Source of the DNA: DRKI01 sp011051875
GTDB taxonomy: Bacteria; Desulfobacterota; Desulfobulbia; Desulfobulbales; Desulfobulbaceae
DNA: 30,780 nt
Reading direction: 5' to 3'
Assembly (NCBI GenBank): GCA_026990385.1
Contig: JALXDL010000005.1
Coordinates: 1-30,780, forward strand
The number at the start of each line of letters is the position of its first letter. Positions within the stretch are counted from its first letter, which is position 1. The notes under the pieces were generated by a model that ran no database searches, had not been told where the DNA came from, and worked only from the letters and a program-made list of their open reading frames with translations. Positions 1 through 7,869 of the stretch are shown here, one piece after another. The position numbers were made by a program, and so were the translations under genes.

Positions 1-27
1 ATATTTCAGAAACTCGAGGGGATTCAT
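1..27 (-). CDS. Possible 5' end of a gene leaving the window
   Basis: An ATG on the minus strand at 27 opens a frame (MNPLEFLKY) that runs off the left edge. It lies 118 bases downstream of the skp stop on the same strand. There is no clear ribosome binding site, and nine codons are too few to name a product. It may only be a chance start. Confidence 0.2.
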
Positions 28-104
28 GGTACACTGGCGGACGCGGCCGCGACGTCGGGACCGGGTTGCAGGGGATCGGTGAGCGGCCCCGACATGGATG
101 GCCC

Positions 105-125
105 GTCCCGCGCCGGGCGCGGGAC
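105..125 (-). other. Perfect hairpin after skp
   Basis: An 8-bp perfect GC-only stem apart from its outer pairs (GTCCCGCG / CGCGGGAC) with a 5-base loop lies just past the skp stop. No T-run follows on either strand, so it is not a classical intrinsic terminator. It could protect the 3' end of the skp transcript. Confidence 0.4.
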
Positions 126-144
126 GAAGCCCGAGGCCGGGAAA

Positions 145-675
145 CTACTTCATCTTGGCATTGAGGGCCTTGATGATCGTGTCGGTCAGATCAACGCTAT
201 CAGCGGCATAGACGATGGCGCTGCGGGGAAAGATCATGGTGTACCCTTCTTTTTCGGCAACCTCCTGGATGACCTTTTCAAGTTTTTTCAGGATCGGGCC
301 GAGATACTTTTCCCGCAACCGCTTCAACTCCAGGTTGGCGTCGTCCTGTTTCACGCTGAGATCACGTCGTTTTTTCTGGAACTCAATGGCCTTTTCCTGC
401 TTCTTTTCCTCGCTCCAGGCCGAGCTCTTCTTTTCGATCTCTTTTTTCAGGGCCAGCAGGGCATCCTCCTCCTTCTTGAACGATGCCTTCAGCTCCTTCA
501 TCTTCTTTTCCATGGCCTTCTGCGCTTTCTTGCCCGCATCGGAGCCGGCCAGGACCTTCTGCATGTTGATGAAACCGACCTTGGACCCCGTTGCCCCGAC
601 GGCGCTGGCTGCAAACGGGAACACGGTCAGTATTGCCACGGTCATACAAACGAATTTCCACCACTGTAAACGCAC
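145..675 (-). CDS. skp: Skp/OmpH-family periplasmic chaperone
   Basis: A 176-aa protein of the Skp (OmpH) family, which holds unfolded outer-membrane proteins in the periplasm on their way to the BAM complex. An N-terminal signal peptide (basic start, hydrophobic stretch to about residue 25) precedes the family opening VGFINMQKVL. A long Lys/Glu-rich helical region (about residues 45-130) forms the expected tentacle coiled coil, and the C-terminus returns to the small beta body (YTMIFPRSAIVYA). Length is normal for Skp. The start is GTG at 675, chosen for its AAAGGAG site six bases upstream. It follows pal on the same strand, but a hairpin plus T-run between them may separate their transcripts. 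Confidence 0.9.
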   Translation of the reverse strand: MRLQWWKFVCMTVAILTVFPFAASAVGATGSKVGFINMQKVLAGSDAGKKAQKAMEKKMKELKASFKKEEDALLALKKEIEKKSSAWSEEKKQEKAIEFQKKRRDLSVKQDDANLELKRLREKYLGPILKKLEKVIQEVAEKEGYTMIFPRSAIVYAADSVDLTDTIIKALNAKMK

Positions 676-763
676 GGTTCACTCCTTTCTGCTGGGAAAC
701 CGGGACCCCATCCATGCCCGGCCGACTTCTGCGGCCGCCGCCGGGATCGCGCTCCGATTTCCT

Positions 764-807
764 GGAAAAATAAAAACCGGACAGAAGCATACGGCCTCCA
801 TCCGGTT
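764..807 (-). terminator. Candidate intrinsic terminator after pal
   Basis: On the minus strand AACCGGA (801-807) pairs with TCCGGTT (775-781) across a 19-base loop and is followed by TTTTTATTTTT. The T-run is good but the stem is only 7 bp and the loop is long, so termination may be partial. Confidence 0.45.
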
Positions 808-829
808 CCCTACTCTCGCAGGCCCCAGG

Positions 830-1357
830 CTACCGGACTATGACAAAGTCATCACGCCTGTTCTGGGCCCAGGAAATTTCATCATGCCCGTAAAGGAGCA
901 GCTTCTCCTCTCCCCAGCTGATGGTCGTCATCCGGTCAGGGGCGATTCCCAGGTTGACCAGGTACTTCTTGGCGCTGAGAGCCCGCCGCTCACCCAGGGC
1001 AAGGTTATATTCCTTGGTGCCCCTGGGGTCACAGTTGCCCTCGATGCGGATATTGATCTCAGGATTTTCCTTCAGGAACTGCGCATTGGTTTCGATCCGC
1101 GGCACCTGGTCGGCGCGGATGGCCGGCGAGTCAAAATCAAAGTAGATCGGCAACATGGGGGCCGAGGTCCGGCCTTCCATGATGGTGTCTCCCTCGGGAA
1201 CCTCGGTTTCCAGGGATTCGGCAGGTCCCATGGCCTCGGAATCGGTCTTTGCGACCTCCTGGGTCGTCACCGGTGCCTTCTTGCCGCAGCCCGAGAGCGC
1301 AAGCACCAAGAGGACGGCCGTCATCAGGGCCAGCACCAGTATTCGGTTCGTTCGCAT
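830..1357 (-). CDS. pal: Peptidoglycan-associated lipoprotein (OmpA-like)
   Basis: A 175-aa lipoprotein that anchors the outer membrane to peptidoglycan. The start at 1357 (MRTNRILV) is preferred because GGGAGGG lies just upstream; an in-frame ATG at 1372 has a poorly spaced site. A hydrophobic signal ends in the lipobox LSGC, putting the lipidated Cys at residue 24. The OmpA C-like domain fills the second half: YFDFDSPAIR, then IRIEGNCDPRGTKEYNLALG with the peptidoglycan-binding Asp and Arg region, and RRALSAKKYLVNLGI. Pal is usually found with tolB and tolA; here it stands with skp only, so the rest of the Tol system must be elsewhere. The annotation is firm, and only the start is open. Confidence 0.92.
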   Translation of the reverse strand: MRTNRILVLALMTAVLLVLALSGCGKKAPVTTQEVAKTDSEAMGPAESLETEVPEGDTIMEGRTSAPMLPIYFDFDSPAIRADQVPRIETNAQFLKENPEINIRIEGNCDPRGTKEYNLALGERRALSAKKYLVNLGIAPDRMTTISWGEEKLLLYGHDEISWAQNRRDDFVIVR

Positions 1358-1401
1358 CACACCCTCCCTCATCTTTGGCTCTCTCTCCTTCAACCTGGCC
1401 A

Positions 1402-1429
1402 ATTCTACTAAAAGCGAAGAGGAATACAA
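1402..1429 (-). promoter_or_regulatory. Candidate sigma70-like promoter for pal
   Basis: On the minus strand TTGTAT (1424-1429) and TAGAAT (1402-1407) are separated by 16 bases, about 45 bases ahead of the chosen pal start. Both hexamers are imperfect. The rest of the 1358-1652 gap between pal and the divergent phosphorylase gene is GC-rich, with no other clear signal. Confidence 0.35.
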
Positions 1430-1652
1430 CAATTTTTTCCCTGAAAAGGAATTAGCTTGCAAAACCACTGCAGCCCATCTAAATATCCTAACTTGAACAA
1501 AGCAGAACCGTAGGCGATCGCAGACACCCTCTCCTTCCGGACTGGCCGCCGCCAATGCGGCAGGCCAACCACGACCAGGGGGGCTGCGGCGCCTGCCCGC
1601 CGACACCCGCACCTTCCCGATTACACATGTATTGGTATTGCACCCAGGTATC

Positions 1653-3845
1653 GTGACAGCACAAAAAAGGATCGAGATACAGACAGTCAAGGAATTGGTA
1701 TGCAGAAACCGTTTCGGCAGGTTTTTCGGCGTTCCCCAGGATATCTTCGATCGGGTATGGGCAAATCTCAGCGGCAGTGACGGCAACTCGGTTGCCTATA
1801 TCACCATGGAGATCGGCGCCGATCCCGACGTCTTTCATCCGCTCAAGGATTTTCTCATCGAGGAAGACATCACCCAGACAGGGGACCCGGAGCTTGATGC
1901 CCTGGTGGACAAGTGCCTGCACGGCCCCCGCAAGATCCCGATCTACAGCGGCGGGCTCGGTGTTCTTGCCGGTGACACCCTGAAAAGCTTTGCCGACATC
2001 CACATCCCGGTCCTGGCCATCAGCCTGCTCTACCGGGCCGGTTATTTCTCCCAGATCGTCGATCTCAAGGTCGGCCAGATCGACCAGGCGACCCACTGGG
2101 AACCGGAAAAAACCCCGACCCTGTTCCAGCTCCGGGACCCGGAGCAGCCGGACCAGCCGCTGGAGATATCGGTTCCCTTCACGGATATGGAGTCCCGGCC
2201 CGTTGAGGTCCGGGCCCAGGTCTGGATGAAGATGGAGATCGCCGAGGAGCTGGACTACTTCGTGCCCGAATTCCTGCTCGACTACAGTCTCCCGGATGCA
2301 CCGTCCTGGATCCAGGACGCGGCCCGGCAGCTCTACAACGCCGAATCGACGCTCATGAAGGCCAACCAGCGCCGCATGCTCGGCTCCAGCGTGCTGCCGC
2401 TGATGGAGACGCTGGGGTTCACAGCGCGCACCATCCATCTCAACGAACAACACGGCGTGACCGTGGTCATTCACCTTATCCTGCGTGAACTGCAGGCCGC
2501 CCTGGGGGATGACTTCCGGCAGAAGATGACTGACAGCGACATCCTGGCCGCGGCCGAACGGGTCTCACAGCGGATGGTCTATACCATCCACACCCCGGTC
2601 AAGGCCGGCCACGACCGCTTCTCACGGACCCTGTACGACCGGATCAGTCCACCGGCTTTCCGGCGTGTGCTGCAGGTGCTGGCCACGGACAAAGACTCTC
2701 CCGGCGAGTACAATCTCACCGCCCTCGCCATGCGGGTCAACCGGACGGTGAACAGCGTCAGCCGCCTGCACCGGGACGTGACCCGCAAGCAGTTTCCCCG
2801 CTTTGCCGACAAGATCACCGCCATCACCAACGGCGTGCACCACCTCACCTGGATCAGCGAAAACCGGGCCCGCGTTTTCGACCGGTGCAGCGCCCTGGCC
2901 GGATGGCGCGACGATCCGGGCATCTTTGCCCGGGCCGACCTGGCAGGGGACAGGCAGTTCCGCAGCGGTCTCCTGGAAGCCTGGGCCCGGGACAACCGGT
3001 TCCTGGTCGAGTATGTCAACACCATGCTCATAAGCCACCGCAAACAGATGGTGGAGACCTGGATCGACCCGCCCAATTACCTCTCCTACCTGCCCAAGGC
3101 CGATGACCTGCAGCCCGGTGTCTTCACCATCGGGTTTGCGCGCCGGTTCTCCACCTACAAACGGGCCGACCTGATCTTTGATGACATCAAGGCCCTGACC
3201 GACATCCTGGTCCGGGGCAACTGGCCCATCAATTTCATCTTTGCCGGCAAGGCGCATCCTGCCGATGAACCGGGCAAGTTCGTCCTCAAGCTGATCCTCG
3301 ACAACCAGGAGGAGCTCTATACCAGGAGCAACGGCCTGGCCAAGCTGATCTTCATCCCCGGTTATGACATGCAGATCGCCAAGATGATGGTCTCCGGCGT
3401 CCATGCCTGGCTCAACAGCCCGAAACGGCCGCTCGAGGCCAGCGGAACCAGCGGCATGAAGGCGGCCATGAACGGCGTACCCAACATCAGTGTCATGGAC
3501 GGCTGGTGGGTGGAAGGCTACCATAACGGCGCCACCGGCTGGAAATTCGGCTACGAGGGGCCGGTGGAGGAAGCCAGCCTGAGCGAGGACCCGGACACCC
3601 TGCTCTACGAGGAAGATGCCCTCTCCTTCTACCGGTTGCTGCCAGAGGTCCTGGAGACCTTCTACAGCCGCCCGGACCAATACATCGACGTTGCCATCAA
3701 CAATCTCAGGCTGAACGTTCCCATTTTCAACACCCATCGCATGGCATCAGAGTATGTCCGGCGATACGATCTGCAGCTCAACGGGGTGACAGCCGGGATG
3801 ATCGCCTCCTTCCAGAGGTTGTACCAGAGTGACATCGCAAACTGA
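1653..3845 (+). CDS. glgP: Alpha-glucan phosphorylase (GT35, short type)
   Basis: About 730 aa; releases glucose-1-phosphate from glycogen or maltodextrin using pyridoxal phosphate, in the cytoplasm. It resembles the shorter bacterial/archaeal alpha-glucan phosphorylases: early AYITMEIG, then YSGGLGVLAGD for substrate binding, and EASGTSGMKAAMNG, where Lys (about residue 603) is the expected PLP lysine, followed by SVMDGWWVEGY. Length suits that subfamily. The start is uncertain: TTG 1632 and GTG 1653 are in frame with poor ribosome sites, while the best site (AAAAAAGG, 1663-1670) sits correctly before an ATA codon at 1677. It leads a plus-strand run with the next two genes, 65 bases ahead of the first. 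Confidence 0.92.
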   Translation: MTAQKRIEIQTVKELVCRNRFGRFFGVPQDIFDRVWANLSGSDGNSVAYITMEIGADPDVFHPLKDFLIEEDITQTGDPELDALVDKCLHGPRKIPIYSGGLGVLAGDTLKSFADIHIPVLAISLLYRAGYFSQIVDLKVGQIDQATHWEPEKTPTLFQLRDPEQPDQPLEISVPFTDMESRPVEVRAQVWMKMEIAEELDYFVPEFLLDYSLPDAPSWIQDAARQLYNAESTLMKANQRRMLGSSVLPLMETLGFTARTIHLNEQHGVTVVIHLILRELQAALGDDFRQKMTDSDILAAAERVSQRMVYTIHTPVKAGHDRFSRTLYDRISPPAFRRVLQVLATDKDSPGEYNLTALAMRVNRTVNSVSRLHRDVTRKQFPRFADKITAITNGVHHLTWISENRARVFDRCSALAGWRDDPGIFARADLAGDRQFRSGLLEAWARDNRFLVEYVNTMLISHRKQMVETWIDPPNYLSYLPKADDLQPGVFTIGFARRFSTYKRADLIFDDIKALTDILVRGNWPINFIFAGKAHPADEPGKFVLKLILDNQEELYTRSNGLAKLIFIPGYDMQIAKMMVSGVHAWLNSPKRPLEASGTSGMKAAMNGVPNISVMDGWWVEGYHNGATGWKFGYEGPVEEASLSEDPDTLLYEEDALSFYRLLPEVLETFYSRPDQYIDVAINNLRLNVPIFNTHRMASEYVRRYDLQLNGVTAGMIASFQRLYQSDIAN

Positions 3846-3910
3846 CCGACCCGGCGCGGCCGCCGGCCCCGGACCGGGAGCCGCCGGCCGTCAATTCAAG
3901 GAGCACCATC

Positions 3911-4333
3911 ATGGCACGCCATATCAACCCAAGCAACTCCACCAACAAGACCATTGACGCCATCGACCGCAAGCGGGAGCGGGAAAGGCGCTACATGCTC
4001 TCCAGGGCCAGGGACAACGCCGCAGAACTGGCCACCCGCCTGGTGCAGCGTCTGCTCGACGAGCATATCATCGAAACCCAGTCGGACCAGGCCATCCGTG
4101 AGGCCATGGAGAACCAGCTCCGGTCCATGATCGACATGGAAGAGTTCGACATGCAGTTCAAGATCGCGCCTATCCGCACCCTCACCCAGGATCCGAACAT
4201 CATCAGCCTCTACATCACCCAGTACATCATCGAGGACCTGATCGAGCATCCAAAGATCCAGGATGTCTTCGGTGACGACCTGGATGTCTACCGGACCGTG
4301 GATTCGGTGCTGGCGAAGATCAGGCCGCGCTAG
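3911..4333 (+). CDS. Conserved-looking hypothetical protein, 140 aa
   Basis: I do not recognise a family. It is a soluble-looking, charged, mostly helical protein with no signal peptide, Cys pair or catalytic motif. The N-terminus is polar and Asn/Thr-rich, followed by a very basic helix (DRKRERERRYMLSRARD), then acidic helices. A strong AAGGAG site eight bases before the ATG and normal codon use support it as real. It lies between glgP and the radical SAM gene with gaps of 65 and 30 bases, so co-transcription is likely. A role in glycogen metabolism or in regulating the phosphorylase would only be a guess from position. Confidence 0.75.
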   Translation: MARHINPSNSTNKTIDAIDRKRERERRYMLSRARDNAAELATRLVQRLLDEHIIETQSDQAIREAMENQLRSMIDMEEFDMQFKIAPIRTLTQDPNIISLYITQYIIEDLIEHPKIQDVFGDDLDVYRTVDSVLAKIRPR

Positions 4334-4363
4334 GGTCAGCGCGATCGCCGGAGTCAGGAGACC

Positions 4364-5656
4364 ATGACCCCGCCTCACCCCGAAGACACACCGAACCTGG
4401 TCTTTGCCAACAGCCGGGGCGAGATCCTGGACTATGACGGGCTCGAATTGGCCGGTGCCGCCGGCTCCTTCCTGAGACGGCCGGAAAAGGAAGAGCTTAT
4501 CGAGCTGCCCGAGGGCAGTGAGCTCTTTGTCCTGCCCGGGCGGCTGCCGGTGGGTTTCGAGCCCGGCAGCGACGAGCCGGTCCTGCTGGCCGAGGATCCC
4601 TACCGGCCCGGGGAATCCATCCAGGCCGTGGCCGCCTTCATGGCCCCGGCCCACACAGCCATCCTCACTGCCGCCTTTACCAGGGCAAACGGGAAACCGC
4701 CGCTTCTTCCCCTTTTCGCCTATACCGCCGTGGGCTGGTACCGCGACAGGTTCTGGGTCGCCGCCTTCCGCAGCGATCCAGATCCGCGCCAGGATGCCCG
4801 CAACTTTGACCTGGAGAAGATCCACCGCCGTACGGTCAGGAGGCTCAAGGCACATGCCGGCAACAGGCTGATCCAGCACCTGGGCAAGTGCTGCCTGACC
4901 TATGGCTGTCCAGCGGCCCGTAACTATTTCCTTGACCGCTGGGAGGCGCCCCTGCCCAGCTCTCCTGTCTGTAATGCCTCCTGCGCCGGCTGCATCTCCC
5001 TGCAGCCATCCGGCTGCTGCCCCGCCACCCAGGACCGGATCCGGTTTGTCCCCACCCCGGCCGAGATCGCCGAGATCGCCGTACCCCACCTGCAGCGGGC
5101 AAAGCGGCCGGTGGTCAGCTTCGGCCAAGGCTGCGAGGGTGAACCGCTCCTGCAGGGAAAGACCCTGGTGGACGCGGTTCGGGAGATCCGCACGCGCACC
5201 GGGCGCGGCACGATCAATCTCAACACCAACGGCAGCCTGCCGGCGGTGGTGGAACAGATGGCAGAGGCCGGTCTCGACTCGATCCGCGTATCCCTCAACA
5301 GCGCCAGGCCGGAGCTGCACCACCGGTATTACCGGCCGCAGGGATTCGATTTCGAGGATGTCTGCCACTCCATGGCCGTGATGAAAGAGCATGGCCGCCA
5401 CGTCTCGCTCAACTATTTCATCCTGCCCGGCTTCACCGATGATCCCGGGGAATTCACCGCCTTCTGCGACCTGGTCGACCGCAACCGGCCCGACCTGATC
5501 CAGTTGCGCAACCTGAACATGGACCCGGAATACTACCTGCAGGTGCTCTGTCACGAACCGGCCGCCCCCCCCATGGGGATGCTGACCTGGCTGCGGGAAC
5601 TGCGGCGCCGGTTTCCCTGGCTCAGGTTCGGCTACTTCAACCCGCCGCTGCGGTAG
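4364..5656 (+). CDS. Radical SAM protein with extended N-terminus
   Basis: A 430-aa radical SAM enzyme. Cys203, Cys207 and Cys210 form the canonical CxxxCxxC for the SAM-binding [4Fe-4S] cluster (VCNASCAGC). Downstream are VSFGQGCEGEPLL, in the place of the SAM-contacting GGE-type motif, NLNTNGSLP and DSIRVSLNS, typical barrel strands. A roughly 170-residue N-terminal region of unknown fold precedes them. Extra cysteines flank the motif (CCLTYGC at 176-182, CC at 218-219), enough for a second cluster or a metal site. Its substrate cannot be told from sequence. The 3' end overlaps the end of the convergent dus gene by 25 bases. Assignment to the superfamily is firm; function is not known. Confidence 0.88.
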   Translation: MTPPHPEDTPNLVFANSRGEILDYDGLELAGAAGSFLRRPEKEELIELPEGSELFVLPGRLPVGFEPGSDEPVLLAEDPYRPGESIQAVAAFMAPAHTAILTAAFTRANGKPPLLPLFAYTAVGWYRDRFWVAAFRSDPDPRQDARNFDLEKIHRRTVRRLKAHAGNRLIQHLGKCCLTYGCPAARNYFLDRWEAPLPSSPVCNASCAGCISLQPSGCCPATQDRIRFVPTPAEIAEIAVPHLQRAKRPVVSFGQGCEGEPLLQGKTLVDAVREIRTRTGRGTINLNTNGSLPAVVEQMAEAGLDSIRVSLNSARPELHHRYYRPQGFDFEDVCHSMAVMKEHGRHVSLNYFILPGFTDDPGEFTAFCDLVDRNRPDLIQLRNLNMDPEYYLQVLCHEPAAPPMGMLTWLRELRRRFPWLRFGYFNPPLR

Positions 5657-6675
5657 CGATCAGCGGGGAGATCGAGCCCGCCGGCTTCCTCTTCCAGCCT
5701 GCCCACCCCCTCCATGTCACAGCGCCTGAAGAAATCCATGGCCACCCTCCAGGCCTCCTCCACGGACCGGGCGCTCTGGACGGCCGTGGCCAGGTGATGG
5801 CCGAAGGGATAGTTGACAGCCAGGTAGTGGGTGAACTCCTTGATGCGTCCCAGGCGCCGTTCAGGCCGGAACCGTGCCTGCAGGGCGGAGACAAAACGGC
5901 CAAAGGCCACCGGCGGACAGACGTCCGGTTCCGGAATGTCCCGGCCGTAGATCTCCCTGGCCAGCAGGGCGAAAAGCCAGGGAAAATGTGCCGCCGCCCT
6001 GCCGATCATCAGGCCGTCGGCCCCGCTCTGGTCAAGACAGCGGCGGGCATCATCCACCGAGAAGATGCCGCCGTTGGCCACCACCGGAATGGAAACCGCG
6101 GCCTTGACCCTGGCTACCCACGGCCAGCGGGGCTTCCTGGAAAAGGACTCGCCGCGGAGACGGGCATGGACCGTGAGCAGGTCGATCCCCTCGCCTTCCA
6201 GCATCCGGCAGAAGTTGACGAGCTTCTCCTCGTCCAGGGTTTCGCCCAGCCGGATCTTGGCACTGAGCGGCAGGACCGTGGAACAGCGCACGCGGCGTAC
6301 CAGGCTGCGGACCCGGTCCGGATCGTCCATCAGGGCACTGCCGCCCCCGGCCTTCCTGACCCTGGGGGCCGGGCATCCGAGGTTCAGGTCCACCCCGTCG
6401 GCCCCGAAGCGATGCAGGGCCTCCATGGCCGGCGCGACCTCCTCGTCGCCGGTGAGCAGCAACTGGTAGCAAAGAGGACGTTCCCCTGGTGTACGTACCA
6501 GGAAGGGAGAGGCCTGCTCGCTTTCCACGGGCAGGCTCCGGGCCGAGAGCATTTCCGTGGACAGCAACCCCACGCCGCCATAGGACAGCAGCAGTGTCCG
6601 CAGGGCAGAATGGGTGAGCCCGGCCATGGGCGCAAGCAGAAGGGGGGGCGTGATATCAAGATGTCGAAACTGCAT
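5632..6675 (-). CDS. dus: tRNA-dihydrouridine synthase family protein
   Basis: A 347-aa FMN-dependent enzyme that reduces uridine to dihydrouridine in tRNA D-loops. It opens with LLLAPMAGLTHSALR (FMN-binding start of the barrel), carries NLGCPAP with the expected catalytic Cys101, then KAGGGSALM, LTVHARL and VVANGGIFS, and ends in a helical tRNA-binding domain. The ADGLMIGRAA motif is the usual phosphate-binding segment. Which Dus subfamily (A, B or C) is not clear, so only the general symbol is given. AGGGG lies about nine bases before the ATG. The gene is convergent with the radical SAM gene, and the two overlap by 25 bases at their ends. Confidence 0.9.
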   Translation of the reverse strand: MQFRHLDITPPLLLAPMAGLTHSALRTLLLSYGGVGLLSTEMLSARSLPVESEQASPFLVRTPGERPLCYQLLLTGDEEVAPAMEALHRFGADGVDLNLGCPAPRVRKAGGGSALMDDPDRVRSLVRRVRCSTVLPLSAKIRLGETLDEEKLVNFCRMLEGEGIDLLTVHARLRGESFSRKPRWPWVARVKAAVSIPVVANGGIFSVDDARRCLDQSGADGLMIGRAAAHFPWLFALLAREIYGRDIPEPDVCPPVAFGRFVSALQARFRPERRLGRIKEFTHYLAVNYPFGHHLATAVQSARSVEEAWRVAMDFFRRCDMEGVGRLEEEAGGLDLPADRYRSGGLK

Positions 6676-6715
6676 GAGAGCATTCCCCTAACAGGTTTGA
6701 ATCGATGGCAAATGG

Positions 6716-6746
6716 AGACAGGGGAAACCACTGACCTGTCTTTTTT
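6716..6746 (+). terminator. Isolated terminator-like hairpin
   Basis: AGACAGG (6716-6722) pairs perfectly with CCTGTCT (6735-6741) over a 12-base loop, and six T residues follow (6741-6746). It reads on the plus strand, yet the nearest plus-strand gene ends more than 1 kb upstream, with dus antisense between. It may stop transcription running antisense through dus, or end an unseen small RNA. Confidence 0.45.
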
Positions 6747-6873
6747 CACAGACAGTTCGCAACCCCCCTGACAGGAAGCATCATTGGAGGCTCACTCCTA
6801 TCTCGTTGAAACAACTGTCCGAAGCAGCAAGAGCATGTGATGAAAAAAAAGAAATCCGGTAACACTTTATTGC

Positions 6874-6900
6874 TTGACAAATTCCGCTGAACCGTATAAT
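6874..6900 (+). promoter_or_regulatory. Promoter of the Fur-family gene
   Basis: Both hexamers match the sigma70 consensus exactly: TTGACA (6874-6879) and TATAAT (6895-6900). The spacer is 15 bases, shorter than the ideal 17. The likely transcript start falls at the Fur-like box just downstream, leaving a leader of about 55 bases. Confidence 0.75.
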
Positions 6901-6907
6901 TGAGACA

Positions 6908-6922
6908 TGAGAATGATTATTT
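6908..6922 (+). promoter_or_regulatory. Fur-like operator
   Basis: TGAGAATGATTATTT matches the 7-1-7 Fur core (TGATAATnATTATCA) at 12 of 14 positions. It matches the PerR-type core less well (10 of 14). It covers the expected transcript start of the promoter at 6874-6900, the usual place for repression, so autoregulation by the downstream gene product is the simple reading. Confidence 0.6.
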
Positions 6923-6964
6923 TATGATACTATAACTTTTTAATCTCAGCCCAGATATATCATC

Positions 6965-7381
6965 ATGAATGCACCATCGCCAATGATTCGCCTGACCACC
7001 CAGCGTCAGATCATCCTCGAGGAACTCGCCAAGGTAAAAACGCATCCGACTGCCAGTGAGCTCTACGACATGGTACGCAAACGGCTGCCCAGGATAGGAT
7101 TGGGCACGGTGTACCGGAACCTCGAGTTGATGGCGGAAAACGGCATGATCCTGAAACTGGAGGTAGGTGGGACCCAGAAGCGTTTTGACGCCACCACCGA
7201 GGACCACTATCACATCCGCTGTTCCCAGTGCGGCCGGGTTGATGACATCGATATCCCTGTCATCGATTCCCTGGTCGAATCGGCAGCAGAAAGCACAGAA
7301 TACCAGATCCTCGGCCATCATGTCGAATTTACCGGTATCTGTCCGGACTGCCAGAAGAAACGTAAGGTCGACCTGCAGTAA
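6965..7381 (+). CDS. Fur/PerR-family metal-dependent repressor
   Basis: A 138-aa cytoplasmic DNA-binding regulator. An N-terminal winged helix (LTTQRQIILEEL, then GLGTVYRNLELM as recognition helix) precedes the dimerisation domain. There, HYHIRCSQC carries the metal-sensing region and the first CxxC, and CPDC near the C-terminus supplies the second; together they form the structural zinc site. Length is standard. The Fur-like box overlapping its own promoter argues for autoregulation. Whether it senses iron, peroxide or another metal cannot be decided from this sequence, so no symbol is given. No good ribosome site precedes the ATG at 6965; another in-frame ATG lies at 6983. A downstream repeat and hairpin separate it from the cytochrome gene. 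Confidence 0.9.
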   Translation: MNAPSPMIRLTTQRQIILEELAKVKTHPTASELYDMVRKRLPRIGLGTVYRNLELMAENGMILKLEVGGTQKRFDATTEDHYHIRCSQCGRVDDIDIPVIDSLVESAAESTEYQILGHHVEFTGICPDCQKKRKVDLQ

Positions 7382-7440
7382 TCAGAAGGTCACCGATCAC
7401 GGTGATATCCGATTCCCCGGAATCAATACAGGATTTGTAG

Positions 7441-7546
7441 GCGGTTGCAGGATGCCACGGCTGTGCCTGATCGGACTTCACAAGAATACACCCTGTATAT
7501 TGGGAGGATCGAGCGCGTGCAGATGGGGTGCCCTGTGACCGCGTAC
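7441..7546. repeat. Dispersed repeat A, copy 1
   Basis: A 106-base intergenic sequence that recurs at 16732-16834 in the same orientation. The last 38 bases are identical in both copies; the rest is similar, with small gaps. The ends form an imperfect inverted repeat: GCGGTTGCAGGATGCC at the left against GCGGTCACAGGGCACC read from the right on the other strand. Small size, terminal inverted repeats and no coding content fit a MITE-like or REP-like element. Confidence 0.8.
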
Positions 7547-7573
7547 TTCGGAAAACAGACCACCCTGCCCAAG

Positions 7574-7675
7574 CCGGTCTCGGCCCCTGACAGGGCCGAG
7601 GCCCGGTCCGGCTGGCCGGTTCGCGGAATCAGCCCGTTCCTGGCCTGCCTGACCCTGTCAGGGCAGCCAGACCGG
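7574..7675. repeat. Long imperfect inverted repeat
   Basis: Arms at about 7574-7607 and 7641-7675 are mostly complementary, sharing CCGGTCT at the outer end and CTGACAGGG inside. Each arm also holds its own small palindrome (CCCTGACAGGG and CCCTGTCAGGG). The RNA or single-stranded DNA would fold into one large stem-loop. No T-run follows. A further perfect 7-bp hairpin lies at 7808-7826. Confidence 0.6.
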
Positions 7676-7869
7676 CCATTCTCTTCTCTCCAGCCGACGG
7701 GTGGTCTGCACCGGCGATCATTTCCCGTCACCCCTCCTCTTCACTTCCTCCCGCCATTTCGCGAATAAATCCTGATAAGTCATAATGTTGCGCAGCATAC
7801 GCTGTAACCGACCATACCCTGGTCGGCCCGAAGCAGGGCAATCGAAATCCAGCACCTGCCAGATCATCA

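Noticed and set aside
3896..5554. Long minus-strand open frame opposite the radical SAM gene
   Set aside because: It is the antisense shadow of a clearly coding GC-rich gene; its translation shows no family motif and it has no ribosome site.
7423..7731. Minus-strand frame sharing VTGHPICTRS with another frame near 16.8 kb
   Set aside because: The shared peptide is only the translation of repeat A; the frames differ on both sides of it, so the conservation is at DNA level.
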